IMG/VR virus record: IMGVR_UViG_3300010334_006851
Location: 62,001-126,000 of that record
From: a virus
Strand: one strand, 5' to 3'
DNA: 64,000 nucleotides
In this document: piece after piece, positions 24,261 through 32,428 of the stretch
How the letters are laid out: each line of letters starts with the position of its first letter
Position numbering within the stretch: position 1 is the stretch's first letter
Position numbers and translations under genes: made by a program
The notes under the pieces: generated by a model
Told to the model about the DNA's origin: nothing
What the model saw: the letters and a program-made list of their open reading frames with translations, nothing else
Databases searched by the model: none

Positions 24261-24821
24261 CTAGTTGTTGTTCGCTAGGTAATCATACTCAGAAATCGAG
24301 ACCATGCCAGACCTAATCCCTTTTTCTCTTGTGATCTTTTTACCCATACTTTTCTGGCCGTTCCAAACTATTGCTTTGCAGTATGTTGTAAACTTAGAGT
24401 CTATTTTCAAATTCTGTTTTTTATCGGGTCTCTCTACTAGAGGTACACATTCTCGAACAACTTTGTCCAAGATTATTTCTTGGTACTTACCAAACTTTTG
24501 TCTGTTGGCACCGTGTCTGGTTCTGTTCTTCCATAAATTTTCTAGCTCTTTAAGAATGCGAGACATAAAATAATCATAGCAATGTTTCTTAGCAGCACTT
24601 AAACATCTTTCTATGTAAACTTGCCTTTTGTAGTAGCTTCCAGCCCTAAGCATACTCATCTGCAGTTCTTGTTTAATATCCTCTGGGTCGTCCGTGTAGT
24701 TGTTTTTAGAGTTTTTCTTTTTAAGCTCATGGGCAGCGTGCCAACAAAGCTTACCGAATTTTTTGTCTAGTTCATAAAACTCTTGATCATTAATTTTAAA
24801 GTTGTTGCAAATCTCCAGCAT
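24261..24821 (-). CDS. Unknown 186-residue basic protein, possibly sigma-factor-like
   Basis: Lies between PolA and DnaB, overlapping PolA by 26 nt. DPEDIKQELQMSML, then a basic helical stretch with NLWKNRTRHGANRQ, then SKFTTYCKAIVWNGQKSMGK followed by KITREKG. The order D-x-x-Q-E ... F-T-T-Y-x ... W recalls sigma region 2 and would suit a late sigma such as T4 gp55 (185 aa). The similarity is by eye only and could be chance; a primase-type or DNA-binding role also fits. Confidence 0.5.
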   Translation of the reverse strand: MLEICNNFKINDQEFYELDKKFGKLCWHAAHELKKKNSKNNYTDDPEDIKQELQMSMLRAGSYYKRQVYIERCLSAAKKHCYDYFMSRILKELENLWKNRTRHGANRQKFGKYQEIILDKVVRECVPLVERPDKKQNLKIDSKFTTYCKAIVWNGQKSMGKKITREKGIRSGMVSISEYDYLANNN

Positions 24822-26142
24822 TTAAACTCTCCCTTGGTTTAAAAAGTTTTAGTTCATTAAGGTTCTTGCCGACTCGACAAGAGAACTTTAATTTCAGATT
24901 AGAACAGAACGAACTTTCACCAAGGAGTATTTGTTCGGATATGTTGTATACTTCTTTCCAATTTTCTTTGTTAAAGTAAACGGTGTAGCTATCATGAACC
25001 ATGAAAGATATACTTGTTTTACCTTTTAAAGCGAACGAAAGATTACATAACTTTTCTAAACACACAACTGCCGCTGGCGATTGTACGCAAAAGTTTCTAA
25101 CTAAATATTCTTTGCCTTCATCGAAATAGCGACGTTTACCAAAATGGTCTATGGAAAAGCCGTTATTTTTTAGCTGTTGTTCTTGGCTACAAACCCAGCC
25201 AACAGCAACTGAAAACAAAGAGTTGATACGATTGACTATTGAATCTGCGGATTCTTTTGGGATTCCACATCGTTGCCCTAAGGAATAGGGCGACTGTCCG
25301 TATATAACCGGCAAGAAGCATTTTTTCATAAAATCCCTATCGGATTTTTTTTCGGGCTTCTTCCCAAGTATTTTCTCATAGAGAGAACAGTATACGTCTT
25401 TAGAAGAACAAAGATCCTCTAAAATAGGGTCTTTTGAGAGCCAAGCAAGCATATAAACTTCCATAGCTCTAAAATCAAAGCTCATAAAGTTTTCATCAAG
25501 ACCAATGGGTCTCAGGGTAGAGCGTGCCTGTGGGCTCATGGCGTGAGGTATAAAGCTATTTTTAAAAGAACCCGAACAAAGAAGCCTACCGTTCTCTTGA
25601 CCGTTTATATCGTAATTAGCAAAGACTCTGCAGCCTTTTGAAGTATCGATGGCACCAGAATTTTCTAAATGCGGAATAGTTGTAGTCATCAAAGGAACAT
25701 GAAGGTTTTTATAAATTCCCTCAATAGACTTCCAAGACCCATCAGAAACAATACACTTTAATCTAGTTAAGGCTTCCTTGAGATCTTTTGGAGCCTTAGA
25801 TCTTTTTCCCAAATAAGACTCTATGACCTTTAAATCTATTACAGAACCACCAACAAGATAATCACTACCAGTTTTATTGAGAACATAGCTACAAAAGCTC
25901 TTCCAGTTCCAACAAAGTATCTTCATGCCTTTAGCAAACAAAGATACCTTTAACATTGATATTAGAAAAAACAAATCTTGATCTTTTAATGGGATGCTTA
26001 TGAATTTATTGTTCTGAAGGTATATGGATACTTCCTTAGATGATTCTTTATCTGTGAAATCAAGAATCTCAGGGTCAAAACGAACAAAAACAGTTTGATC
26101 CTGAATTTCTGAGATAGCGTTTACAAGATCTTGAAAAGACAT
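24796..26142 (-). CDS. polA: Family A DNA polymerase, short, variant motif C
   Basis: 448 residues. Motif A is MSFDFRAMEVYML (D223), motif B RDFMKKCFLPVIYGQSPYS (269-287), and motif C VHDS (382-385), where most family members have HDE. A DxE (FDPE, residues 23-25) near the N-terminus and NWKSFC resemble exonuclease motifs I and II, but the motif II aspartate is missing, so proofreading may be lost. Only this polymerase is seen in the window. The protein is smaller than Pol I or T7 Pol, mainly a polymerase domain. Confidence 0.88.
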   Translation of the reverse strand: MSFQDLVNAISEIQDQTVFVRFDPEILDFTDKESSKEVSIYLQNNKFISIPLKDQDLFFLISMLKVSLFAKGMKILCWNWKSFCSYVLNKTGSDYLVGGSVIDLKVIESYLGKRSKAPKDLKEALTRLKCIVSDGSWKSIEGIYKNLHVPLMTTTIPHLENSGAIDTSKGCRVFANYDINGQENGRLLCSGSFKNSFIPHAMSPQARSTLRPIGLDENFMSFDFRAMEVYMLAWLSKDPILEDLCSSKDVYCSLYEKILGKKPEKKSDRDFMKKCFLPVIYGQSPYSLGQRCGIPKESADSIVNRINSLFSVAVGWVCSQEQQLKNNGFSIDHFGKRRYFDEGKEYLVRNFCVQSPAAVVCLEKLCNLSFALKGKTSISFMVHDSYTVYFNKENWKEVYNISEQILLGESSFCSNLKLKFSCRVGKNLNELKLFKPRESLNAGDLQQL

Positions 26143-26209
26143 GAATCACCTTCAAATCTAATATACAGAAAAAAGAAAAAAATGCAAATACAAACACTAT
26201 AGAAATAAT

Positions 26210-26323
26210 ATGCAAGAAATAACTGTATATTCATTTTTGACAATAATAACCATAGCGGTGGTAATGACACCAATCTGCTGGATTGCCTTTTTGTCAATAT
26301 TTTTCACAAATAGAAAAAAGTAG
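26210..26323 (+). CDS. 37-residue single-pass membrane protein
   Basis: ATG 26210 to TAG 26323: MQEITVYSFLTIITIAV, a hydrophobic span with MTPICWIAFLSIFF, ending FTNRKK (positive-inside tail). The TM composition is convincing, but there is no RBS and no neighbouring gene in the same direction. Unknown function, possibly a small inner-membrane effector. Confidence 0.35.
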   Translation: MQEITVYSFLTIITIAVVMTPICWIAFLSIFFTNRKK

Positions 26324-26375
26324 TAATTATTGATTTATGATTTTAAAATCACAAAAACGATTATACTAAACCAAG

Positions 26376-26457
26376 CAGAATGGTTCTTATATGTTTCTAA
26401 AAAAATAACTAAAGGATTTAGTTAAGTCTTTTGAAATTGTTAATAAGAGCCATTCTG
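26376..26457. repeat. 15-bp inverted repeat spaced by about 50 bp
   Basis: Arms 26376-26390 and 26443-26457 differ at one base, pairing as G-U in plus-strand RNA. The right arm lies in the end of the 26418-26696 gene, the left beyond its terminator. A perfect palindrome TGATTTTAAAATCA lies just to the left. Confidence 0.6.
26399..26424 (-). terminator. AT-rich intrinsic terminator
   Basis: Stem TAACTAAA / TTTAGTTA with a 3-nt loop, followed on the minus strand by seven Us; the stop codon of the 26418 gene is inside the stem. Confidence 0.75.
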
Positions 26458-26696
26458 GTATTCATTCTTTGAATGTATCTATTCAACCTTTTAAATCCAA
26501 ACACTTTGTTCCATCGCAAGAACAAAAACCCTATCTTATGTTTTGGATATAACTCAAGTTGCGGTTGGAGATCGAATGCTGCTTGTAACGCATTAACGAA
26601 GGTTCGACCTGTGTCCAGGCTCTCCAAAAGTTTTTTCGTGAAAACAAAAAAGGGGATACTGCCGATCTCGTTTTCAGGGAGTGAGAGAGCACTCAT
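26418..26696 (-). CDS. Unknown 92-residue protein
   Basis: MSALSLPENEIGSIPFFVFTKK, TFVNALQAAFDLQPQ, then a basic aromatic C-terminal part (LFLRWNKVFGFKRLNRYIQ). Codon use is a little richer in G+C than its neighbours. A terminator follows. The ATG overlaps the stop of a 15-codon upstream reading frame (ATGA), which I do not annotate. No family recognised. Confidence 0.6.
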   Translation of the reverse strand: MSALSLPENEIGSIPFFVFTKKLLESLDTGRTFVNALQAAFDLQPQLELYPKHKIGFLFLRWNKVFGFKRLNRYIQRMNTRMALINNFKRLN

Positions 26697-26754
26697 CTCA
26701 GTTTTCTTTGAAGTGAAGCGATTTGGCTCACGTTTTCCATGAGTAATGTTGATT

Positions 26755-27000
26755 TTAGTCTAAGAGAGTCTCTGGATCAACGTTTTGTTTTAGAAATATT
26801 TCTTTTATTATTTCTTTGTTCTTTTCTCTAATCATTTCTTCTGTTTTAAGAGTGTTGTATTCCATTATGTTCTTATTAGGTTTGTTATTTTCTTCATACA
26901 AACTTTCATAAGAAATACTTTCTGCATACTTGTTCCTCTCTTTTGGTAGTTCAAACTTTGTTTTTGACACCATCAAAATTATTTCATTTAGTTGTATCAT
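26755..27000 (-). CDS. Unknown 81-residue charged protein
   Basis: MIQLNEIILMVSKTKFELPK, then a Glu/Asn/Lys-rich, helix-prone second half with KNKEIIKEIFLKQNVDPETLLD. No motif. It is divergent from the UvsW operon, sharing a 97-bp AT-rich promoter region. Confidence 0.55.
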   Translation of the reverse strand: MIQLNEIILMVSKTKFELPKERNKYAESISYESLYEENNKPNKNIMEYNTLKTEEMIREKNKEIIKEIFLKQNVDPETLLD

Positions 27001-27039
27001 TTTTTCCTATCGAATAAATCTCTTTTTTATATAGATACA

Positions 27040-27068
27040 TTGACTAACATTAAAGAAAAGGGTATACT
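27040..27068 (+). promoter_or_regulatory. Sigma70-like promoter of the UvsW operon
   Basis: TTGACT at 27040-27045, 17-nt spacer, TATACT at 27063-27068. A start site near 27075 makes the TTG codon at 27068 impossible as start and supports ATG 27098. Confidence 0.55.
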
Positions 27069-27097
27069 TGTCCAAAAAGAAGCCGAACCTAGACATT

Positions 27098-27784
27098 ATG
27101 TCTACTTTAGTAGAAAAATACAAGATGACCGAAGAAGAAGTTCTTTCGTTTAAAATATCTCAGGTTTGGATAGAATTGTGCAATAAATATTTTCCTGATT
27201 ACAATCATACCCATAAAAAAGGTTGGAATCTAAAGTCTAATCCGAAAAAATCTATTGTTTTCAAAATGTGTTATAAGCTTCAACGAGAAACGAAGGGCCT
27301 TGTTGAAGAGCTTGAATATCCTCTTTACGTAAGAGCACAATTAGAAGTTTTGAAAATACAATCAAAAAACAATCCTTTAGTTTTAATTCATCCTGGGTGC
27401 CTAGTAGGCGATAAAGCTTGGAAAAGGTGGAAGCTCTGGAAGAAAAAATATGATGCTAAAATGAAAGCCCCTGCTGGCACCCAAATTGATAGACTTAGCT
27501 ACTTAAAAGCAAAAGATGGAATAATAAAAACTAGAAAATTCATAGACTCAGTTTTAGGGAAAAAACCTAGTTTTGAAGATTATAATTCTAATAAAGTCAA
27601 CTTGATTAACTGGCTAAACTTTGGTAATATTAGCCCATATTACGCTGTAATATCGCCATACATGCAAAAAATCTTCAAGCAAGAAGACTACAAAAGAATG
27701 AACTTTGACGTTAGTCTTTATTTTGACTGCATAAATGATGAGGTTAGAAGCGTATTCAATCAATTGTTTCAATACGAGAAATGA
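27098..27784 (+). CDS. Unknown 228-residue basic protein in the UvsW operon
   Basis: The reading frame opens at TTG 27068 (with AAGGG upstream) but the promoter just before it favours ATG 27098, MSTLVEKYKMTEEEVLSFKI. The middle is basic with Trp (GDKAWKRWKLWKKKYDAKMK), the end is YYAVISPYMQKIF and a helical tail. Its TGA overlaps the uvsW ATG (ATGA), so the two are coupled. No family recognised. Confidence 0.7.
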   Translation: MSTLVEKYKMTEEEVLSFKISQVWIELCNKYFPDYNHTHKKGWNLKSNPKKSIVFKMCYKLQRETKGLVEELEYPLYVRAQLEVLKIQSKNNPLVLIHPGCLVGDKAWKRWKLWKKKYDAKMKAPAGTQIDRLSYLKAKDGIIKTRKFIDSVLGKKPSFEDYNSNKVNLINWLNFGNISPYYAVISPYMQKIFKQEDYKRMNFDVSLYFDCINDEVRSVFNQLFQYEK

Positions 27785-29187
27785 ACGCACTTAAAATATC
27801 TAACGACTTCTCTTACTTCTTGTCTTCTAACGAAGAAATTAGACAAGAGCTTTGGGATAGATTGAGGTTTAGAGAAAAAAATTATTTTCACAACCGTGCC
27901 TACAAGATGAGAAAATGGGACGGTTACATAGAATTCTTTGATAAAAATACAGGAAAGTTTTTAACTGGCTTGCTCCCAGAAGTTAGTGCTTTTCTCCGAC
28001 ATAAAAATGTAGAATATACTGTAGAAGACCTTAGACAATTAACAGAGTTCAACATCAAAGAAGTTAATGAGTCTTTTCTCAATGAAGGAGAGACTCCTGT
28101 AGAACTTAGAGACTATCAAGTTGAGTTAATTAATCAAGTAATCAAGCACAGAAGAGGGATTATATTTGCACCAACCTCAGCTGGCAAGAGCTTGATAATG
28201 ATTGGCATTATAAAGACTTTGAAACCCGATACGCCGGTGCTGGTGCTTCAAAATAGGCTTTCGCTTGCACAACAGAATTATGATGAATTAGTAAGGTTGA
28301 AGTTTCCAAATGTTGGTAATGTGTGGGGAGGAAGCGTAAAACCAAACATTATCACTGTAGCCAGTGTGCAGTCTGTTGCTAAAATTGAGAAACTTTTGCC
28401 TAAAATAAAAGTTTTGATAGTAGATGAAATTCACGACATGATGAGTAGACTACCAAAAGCAGTTTATAGAAGATTAAAGGCTGCGGATGTTAGGGTTGCT
28501 GTGAGTGCCACGCCTTTTAAGTTTGGTGGTAAGGATAATGTACAAAAGTTTAGTGTTAGAGGATACTTTGGTCCAATATTTAAGGTTAAGTCTGCCGCCG
28601 AAGGTATACTGACAACCTCTGAGTTACAATCTAGAGGTATACTTTCTAGTTCTAAATGTATATTCTATCCAATTAGAGAACCTCAAATACCCCATGATAT
28701 TTACATAGACGCCGTTACAAGAGGCATAGCTGAGAACTTTCACTTCCATAAAATTGTTAGCGGTCTTGCTAAGAGACAAAAAGGAAGAACGCTAATTTTG
28801 GTTGATCGAATAGCACATGGAGACGTTCTTAACAATCTTATTCCTAACAGTTTGTGGATCCAAGGAAAAGATGATGCGGATACTCGAAAGAGTGTTATTA
28901 AAGAGCTTCAAAAATCAGAACAATGTATAGCAATAGCCACTCAGCAAATATTCAACACAGGTATCAACGTATACATACACAATTTGATTAATGCTGCGGG
29001 CGGCCAGGCAGACCATCAGATAATTCAGAGAATGGGTCGAGGACTAAGAACTGCCGATGATAAGGAGATACTGAATTACTATGACTTCTTGTTCGAGATT
29101 AATGAATATTTAGAAAAGCATTCTAGGAAAAGAATAAAGATATTAAAACAGCAAGGGCATGAAGTTTCCGTTGAGGAGCTAGAATGA
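27781..29187 (+). CDS. uvsW: UvsW-like recombination helicase
   Basis: 468 residues. An N-terminal domain (about 1-105, HNRAYKMRKWDGYIEFFD) as in UvsW, RDYQVELINQVIKHRRGII as Q-motif region, Walker A APTSAGKS, DEIH, VSATPFK, and motif VI QRMGRGLRT. It drives branch migration and reverses R-loops in T4-type phages. Second of four genes with ATGA overlaps. Confidence 0.92.
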   Translation: MNALKISNDFSYFLSSNEEIRQELWDRLRFREKNYFHNRAYKMRKWDGYIEFFDKNTGKFLTGLLPEVSAFLRHKNVEYTVEDLRQLTEFNIKEVNESFLNEGETPVELRDYQVELINQVIKHRRGIIFAPTSAGKSLIMIGIIKTLKPDTPVLVLQNRLSLAQQNYDELVRLKFPNVGNVWGGSVKPNIITVASVQSVAKIEKLLPKIKVLIVDEIHDMMSRLPKAVYRRLKAADVRVAVSATPFKFGGKDNVQKFSVRGYFGPIFKVKSAAEGILTTSELQSRGILSSSKCIFYPIREPQIPHDIYIDAVTRGIAENFHFHKIVSGLAKRQKGRTLILVDRIAHGDVLNNLIPNSLWIQGKDDADTRKSVIKELQKSEQCIAIATQQIFNTGINVYIHNLINAAGGQADHQIIQRMGRGLRTADDKEILNYYDFLFEINEYLEKHSRKRIKILKQQGHEVSVEELE

Positions 29188-29513
29188 ATCTGCACACATA
29201 CGACCCGGACCAAGACATTGAGTTTTATATACAGCAAAATAACGTGATGACGCAGAGATACTCTGCTTTATTTAACAAGAGAAAAATATCTTGGAAAAAC
29301 TACATAGATGTTGCTAACAAAAAACTTGGTAACAACATCTATTTTATATGGATATTTTTATGTGGTTTAGACACTTTTTTAAAGGCCAATAACAACTTAG
29401 ACTTTGAAAACAAAAAAACACTTATGAAATCTTTGTATAAGGACGCAGAAGAAAGAATTTATCGAATAATAGGCGACAGTAGAAAGAATGAAGAATACAT
29501 AAGGTCTTTATGA
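29184..29513 (+). CDS. Unknown 109-residue protein in the UvsW operon
   Basis: MNLHTYDPDQDIEFYIQQNN, a helical protein with a hydrophobic stretch NIYFIWIFLCGLD. Its ATG overlaps the uvsW stop and its stop overlaps the next ATG, both ATGA, so expression is tied to UvsW. No recognised family. Confidence 0.7.
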   Translation: MNLHTYDPDQDIEFYIQQNNVMTQRYSALFNKRKISWKNYIDVANKKLGNNIYFIWIFLCGLDTFLKANNNLDFENKKTLMKSLYKDAEERIYRIIGDSRKNEEYIRSL

Positions 29514-29653
29514 AAAATATAACATCCTACTTTTTGGTAATAACGTTATCTTTGATTTACTTTTTTTCTGGTTATGTGCTGGGTTTTTATCAGGGCACTA
29601 TATCTGCTTATAAAGAGAGAACCAAGCAAATAAACGAAGTATTTGAAAAGTGA
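29510..29653 (+). CDS. 47-residue membrane protein closing the UvsW operon
   Basis: ATG 29510 overlaps the previous stop (ATGA); MKNITSYFLVITLSLIYFF is a single transmembrane or signal-anchor segment, followed by GYVLGFYQGTIS and a charged tail ending NEVFEK. The coupling and composition support it as a real gene. Function unknown. Confidence 0.65.
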   Translation: MKNITSYFLVITLSLIYFFSGYVLGFYQGTISAYKERTKQINEVFEK

Positions 29654-29911
29654 TTAGATCATTAACTTTGCGATATCGTTTATAGTTCCTAACTTGCTTC
29701 TTATCTGGTTTTCTATTCTTTTTCTTTTTTCTTGATTTAAGCTTTTATACTCACCTAGCTCACTTAGTTTATTTACAAAACGCTCGGGATCTACTGTGTT
29801 TAAACTTTGATTTAGACTTTGATTGTCTGGTCCTATTTTAGATAAAATTAGGTTTTGATAGTACTTTAAGTCTTTTATTTCTTCCAGATAGAGCCACTTT
29901 TTGTAGTTCAT
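29654..29911 (-). CDS. Unknown 85-residue protein, possible head-protein leader
   Basis: Starting at ATG 29911: MNYKKWLYLEEIKDLKYYQN, with Trp-Leu followed by Leu-x-Glu-type residues, loosely like the capsid-targeting leaders. The rest is helical and basic at the C-terminus (NQEKRKRIENQIRSKLG). A TATATATC palindrome lies upstream. An ATG 36 nt earlier is in frame but lies in this AT-rich promoter-like stretch. Confidence 0.55.
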   Translation of the reverse strand: MNYKKWLYLEEIKDLKYYQNLILSKIGPDNQSLNQSLNTVDPERFVNKLSELGEYKSLNQEKRKRIENQIRSKLGTINDIAKLMI

Positions 29912-29956
29912 AATAGATATATATCTAATAGCAAAGATATTATTCAAGGAGGTATT

Positions 29957-30328
29957 ATGAAATACTTTGTGCTATTAGTGTGCTTTTTTTTATCTAGTGT
30001 CTGCTTATCTGCGGACCTTACCTACGATGAGGCTATAAAGCTAGCCGACAAAACAGACAAAAAAGTTTTCTTGTACTTCGGAGCAGAATGGTGTGGGTAT
30101 TGTGGAAAGATGAAACAGGTTTTTGGCGATGATGAAGTTGCTAAAAAGCTAGACGATCATATAATAATATTTGTAGACACAGATAAAAACCCACAGCTTA
30201 AAAAGAAACTTTCTGTAAAAACTATACCAGACTATATGCTAATTGATGGCAAAGAAGATGTTTTGAAGAGAAATAAAGGCTACATGTCTAAGGAAACATT
30301 TATCAGGTGGTTGGATAACACTCAATGA
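29957..30328 (+). CDS. Exported thioredoxin-fold protein
   Basis: 123 residues. Residues 1-19 form a signal peptide (MKYFVLLVCFFLSSVCLSA), then a thioredoxin domain with WCGYC at 45-49 and cis-Pro in VKTIPDYMLID. The cell location should be the host periplasm, where it could reduce or form disulfides. AGGAGG precedes the ATG. Stop overlaps the next gene (ATGA), pairing it with UDP-galactopyranose mutase. It cannot reduce the cytoplasmic NrdJ. Confidence 0.85.
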   Translation: MKYFVLLVCFFLSSVCLSADLTYDEAIKLADKTDKKVFLYFGAEWCGYCGKMKQVFGDDEVAKKLDDHIIIFVDTDKNPQLKKKLSVKTIPDYMLIDGKEDVLKRNKGYMSKETFIRWLDNTQ

Positions 30329-31419
30329 TTTTTGATTATTTAATAGTTGGATCTGGTTTTTTTGGTCTTACTTTTGCAAGACTAGTAGCAGAGTTAGGAA
30401 AGAGTGTTTTAGTTGTAGACAAGAGAGACCATATTGGTGGTAACTGCTACACCGAAAAAATAGAAGGAATAGATGTACACAAATATGGTCCTCATGTTTT
30501 CCACACCAATGATTTAGAAGTTTGGAGATTTGTAAATAGATTCTCAATCTTTAACAACTACCAGCATAGAGTTAAAGTTAACTTTAAAGAAAAGATATAC
30601 TCATTTCCTATAAATTTAATGACCCTATATCAACTTTGGGGGGTCACAACACCGGAACAAGCAAAATGTAAATTAGATTCTGTTAAAATTACATCTAATA
30701 ATTTAGATAACATTGAGAGCTGGGTTTTATCACAGGTTGGAAAAGACATATATGAAATTTTTATACAAGGTTATACCGCCAAGCAATGGGGCAAAGATCC
30801 TAAAGTTCTACCTTCATTTATAATTAAGAGACTGCCAATTAGATTGAACTACAATGACAATTACTTTAATGATACTTATCAAGGTATACCTAGTGACGGC
30901 TATACGAGTTTGTTTGAGAACATGATGGACCATAAAAATATTCAAATAAACTTAAACGTTGATTTTTTTGAAAACAAAAATTACCTAATGGGCCTGGCCA
31001 AACAAGTTGTTTACACTGGTAAGATAGATGAATTTTATGACTATCAATTTGGTAGATTAGAATATAGATCTTTAGAGTTTAATTCCAAGATTATGAATGG
31101 AACTTATCAAGGTTGTTCAATAATAAACTATACGGACAAAGAAGTACCGTTTACTAGAGTTGTAGAACATAAACACTTCAGCCAGAAAAACAATGATAAA
31201 ACTGTTGTTACCTGGGAGACTCCTAAACAATATTCACAGGGTGTTACACCCTATTACCCTGTGAACGATGACAAAAACAATGAGGTATATTCTAAGTACA
31301 AGAAATTAAGTTTAGATAGTAATGTTATTTTTGGAGGAAGGCTAGGCAGCTACAGGTACATGGATATGCATCAAGTAATAGCATCAGCAATGAAGATGTC
31401 TAGCATTTCAATTAAATAA
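30325..31419 (+). CDS. glf: UDP-galactopyranose mutase
   Basis: 364 residues. FAD-binding IVGSGFFGLTFARLVAE at the N-terminus, RDHIGGNCYTE, KYGPHVFHTND, GYTAKQWGKDP and late GRLGSYRYMDMHQVI are all Glf signatures. It interconverts UDP-galactopyranose and UDP-galactofuranose, the donor for Galf in surface polysaccharides. Full length for the family. A Galf transferase is expected among the glycosyltransferases that follow. Confidence 0.95.
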   Translation: MIFDYLIVGSGFFGLTFARLVAELGKSVLVVDKRDHIGGNCYTEKIEGIDVHKYGPHVFHTNDLEVWRFVNRFSIFNNYQHRVKVNFKEKIYSFPINLMTLYQLWGVTTPEQAKCKLDSVKITSNNLDNIESWVLSQVGKDIYEIFIQGYTAKQWGKDPKVLPSFIIKRLPIRLNYNDNYFNDTYQGIPSDGYTSLFENMMDHKNIQINLNVDFFENKNYLMGLAKQVVYTGKIDEFYDYQFGRLEYRSLEFNSKIMNGTYQGCSIINYTDKEVPFTRVVEHKHFSQKNNDKTVVTWETPKQYSQGVTPYYPVNDDKNNEVYSKYKKLSLDSNVIFGGRLGSYRYMDMHQVIASAMKMSSISIK

Positions 31420-32386
31420 ACTGCTTCACAACAGTTTCGCCTTTCCATAAACTTATTCTTTTAAGTGCTTCTTTTTTTGCATCTTCAAACCATTCTTTGG
31501 TCTTTTCAAAGTATTTGGGGCTATACATCTTAGCTGCAGTATAGCTCCTAAAGTGATCTATGTTTTCATCTAAAGTTCTTGCTTGATTTTCTTCTTTGCC
31601 TATTAAATATGGGACTATTTTATTTTCTCTTAGGATATAGTTTCCAAGTATTTCTGTGTCGGGCCAATTTGGTCTCATTGGGTCTGGCTGGTAGTCTACT
31701 AGGTTATACTTATTACAAAGTTTCCTTAAGCTCCAAGCAAAATTTATTTTATCCATAACCTTCATGTCATACATGGAAGCAGTGTGACTTACCATCCCAA
31801 CCCAATCTTCGTGAGCTCTGGGGCTAAGTTCATAACCTACTGCTGGAGACTTTGTCTTACAGAGATCCAGCAGTTCTTCTATTAGCGTTCTTTTTCTTAG
31901 AAAGCAGTCCGCATGTGTGGCGAATAGATATGGAGTTCTACACAATGTAAATGCCAAATCCATAGCCATTGCTGGATAATCCGATGGATGCCTCACTCCA
32001 TTTAAAGATATTGTGTGAACTTCTACATCTATATTTTTTAATTCTAATACTTTTTTAATTTCATCTTTAAGGCTACCTGTATCAATTATCATGATAAACG
32101 GATTTAAAGTTTGTAGCCTGAGAATCTCTATGCAGATCTCTAAAGTTTCAAAAGTGTTTAAGCATGGTATGACTGCTGTTACCTCATAATCCCAGGGTTT
32201 TTTTATAACGTTGCCCTCCCATGGCTTGTTAATTGTCAATTCTCCATATATTGGGGATGTCTCAACATCACCAATTATAATCTCTACCCATTCTTTTGTG
32301 GTTTTAAGAAATATGTAATTTTTGTTTCCTTCTACTCTTTTAAATTTATCACAAGTTTTCGCCCAGCGTTGTTTTGATATAATCAT
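31412..32386 (-). CDS. GT2-like glycosyltransferase
   Basis: 324 residues. YEVTAVIPCLNTFETLEICI is the GT-A nucleotide-binding strand, FIMIIDTGS follows, and YLFATHADCFLRKRTL is the acidic motif region, in which an His-Ala-Asp stands in for the usual D-x-D. Sits on the opposite strand in the sugar cluster, overlapping glf by 8 nt. Donor unknown. Confidence 0.72.
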   Translation of the reverse strand: MIISKQRWAKTCDKFKRVEGNKNYIFLKTTKEWVEIIIGDVETSPIYGELTINKPWEGNVIKKPWDYEVTAVIPCLNTFETLEICIEILRLQTLNPFIMIIDTGSLKDEIKKVLELKNIDVEVHTISLNGVRHPSDYPAMAMDLAFTLCRTPYLFATHADCFLRKRTLIEELLDLCKTKSPAVGYELSPRAHEDWVGMVSHTASMYDMKVMDKINFAWSLRKLCNKYNLVDYQPDPMRPNWPDTEILGNYILRENKIVPYLIGKEENQARTLDENIDHFRSYTAAKMYSPKYFEKTKEWFEDAKKEALKRISLWKGETVVKQFI

Positions 32387-32428
32387 TGTTGCTTCTTTTT
32401 AAATTAATATAGTGTTTATTTTCTAATT

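Noticed and set aside
26641-26742. A 15-codon leader frame ending in ATGA at the 26418-26696 gene
   Set aside because: Too short and without an RBS; overlap may be chance.
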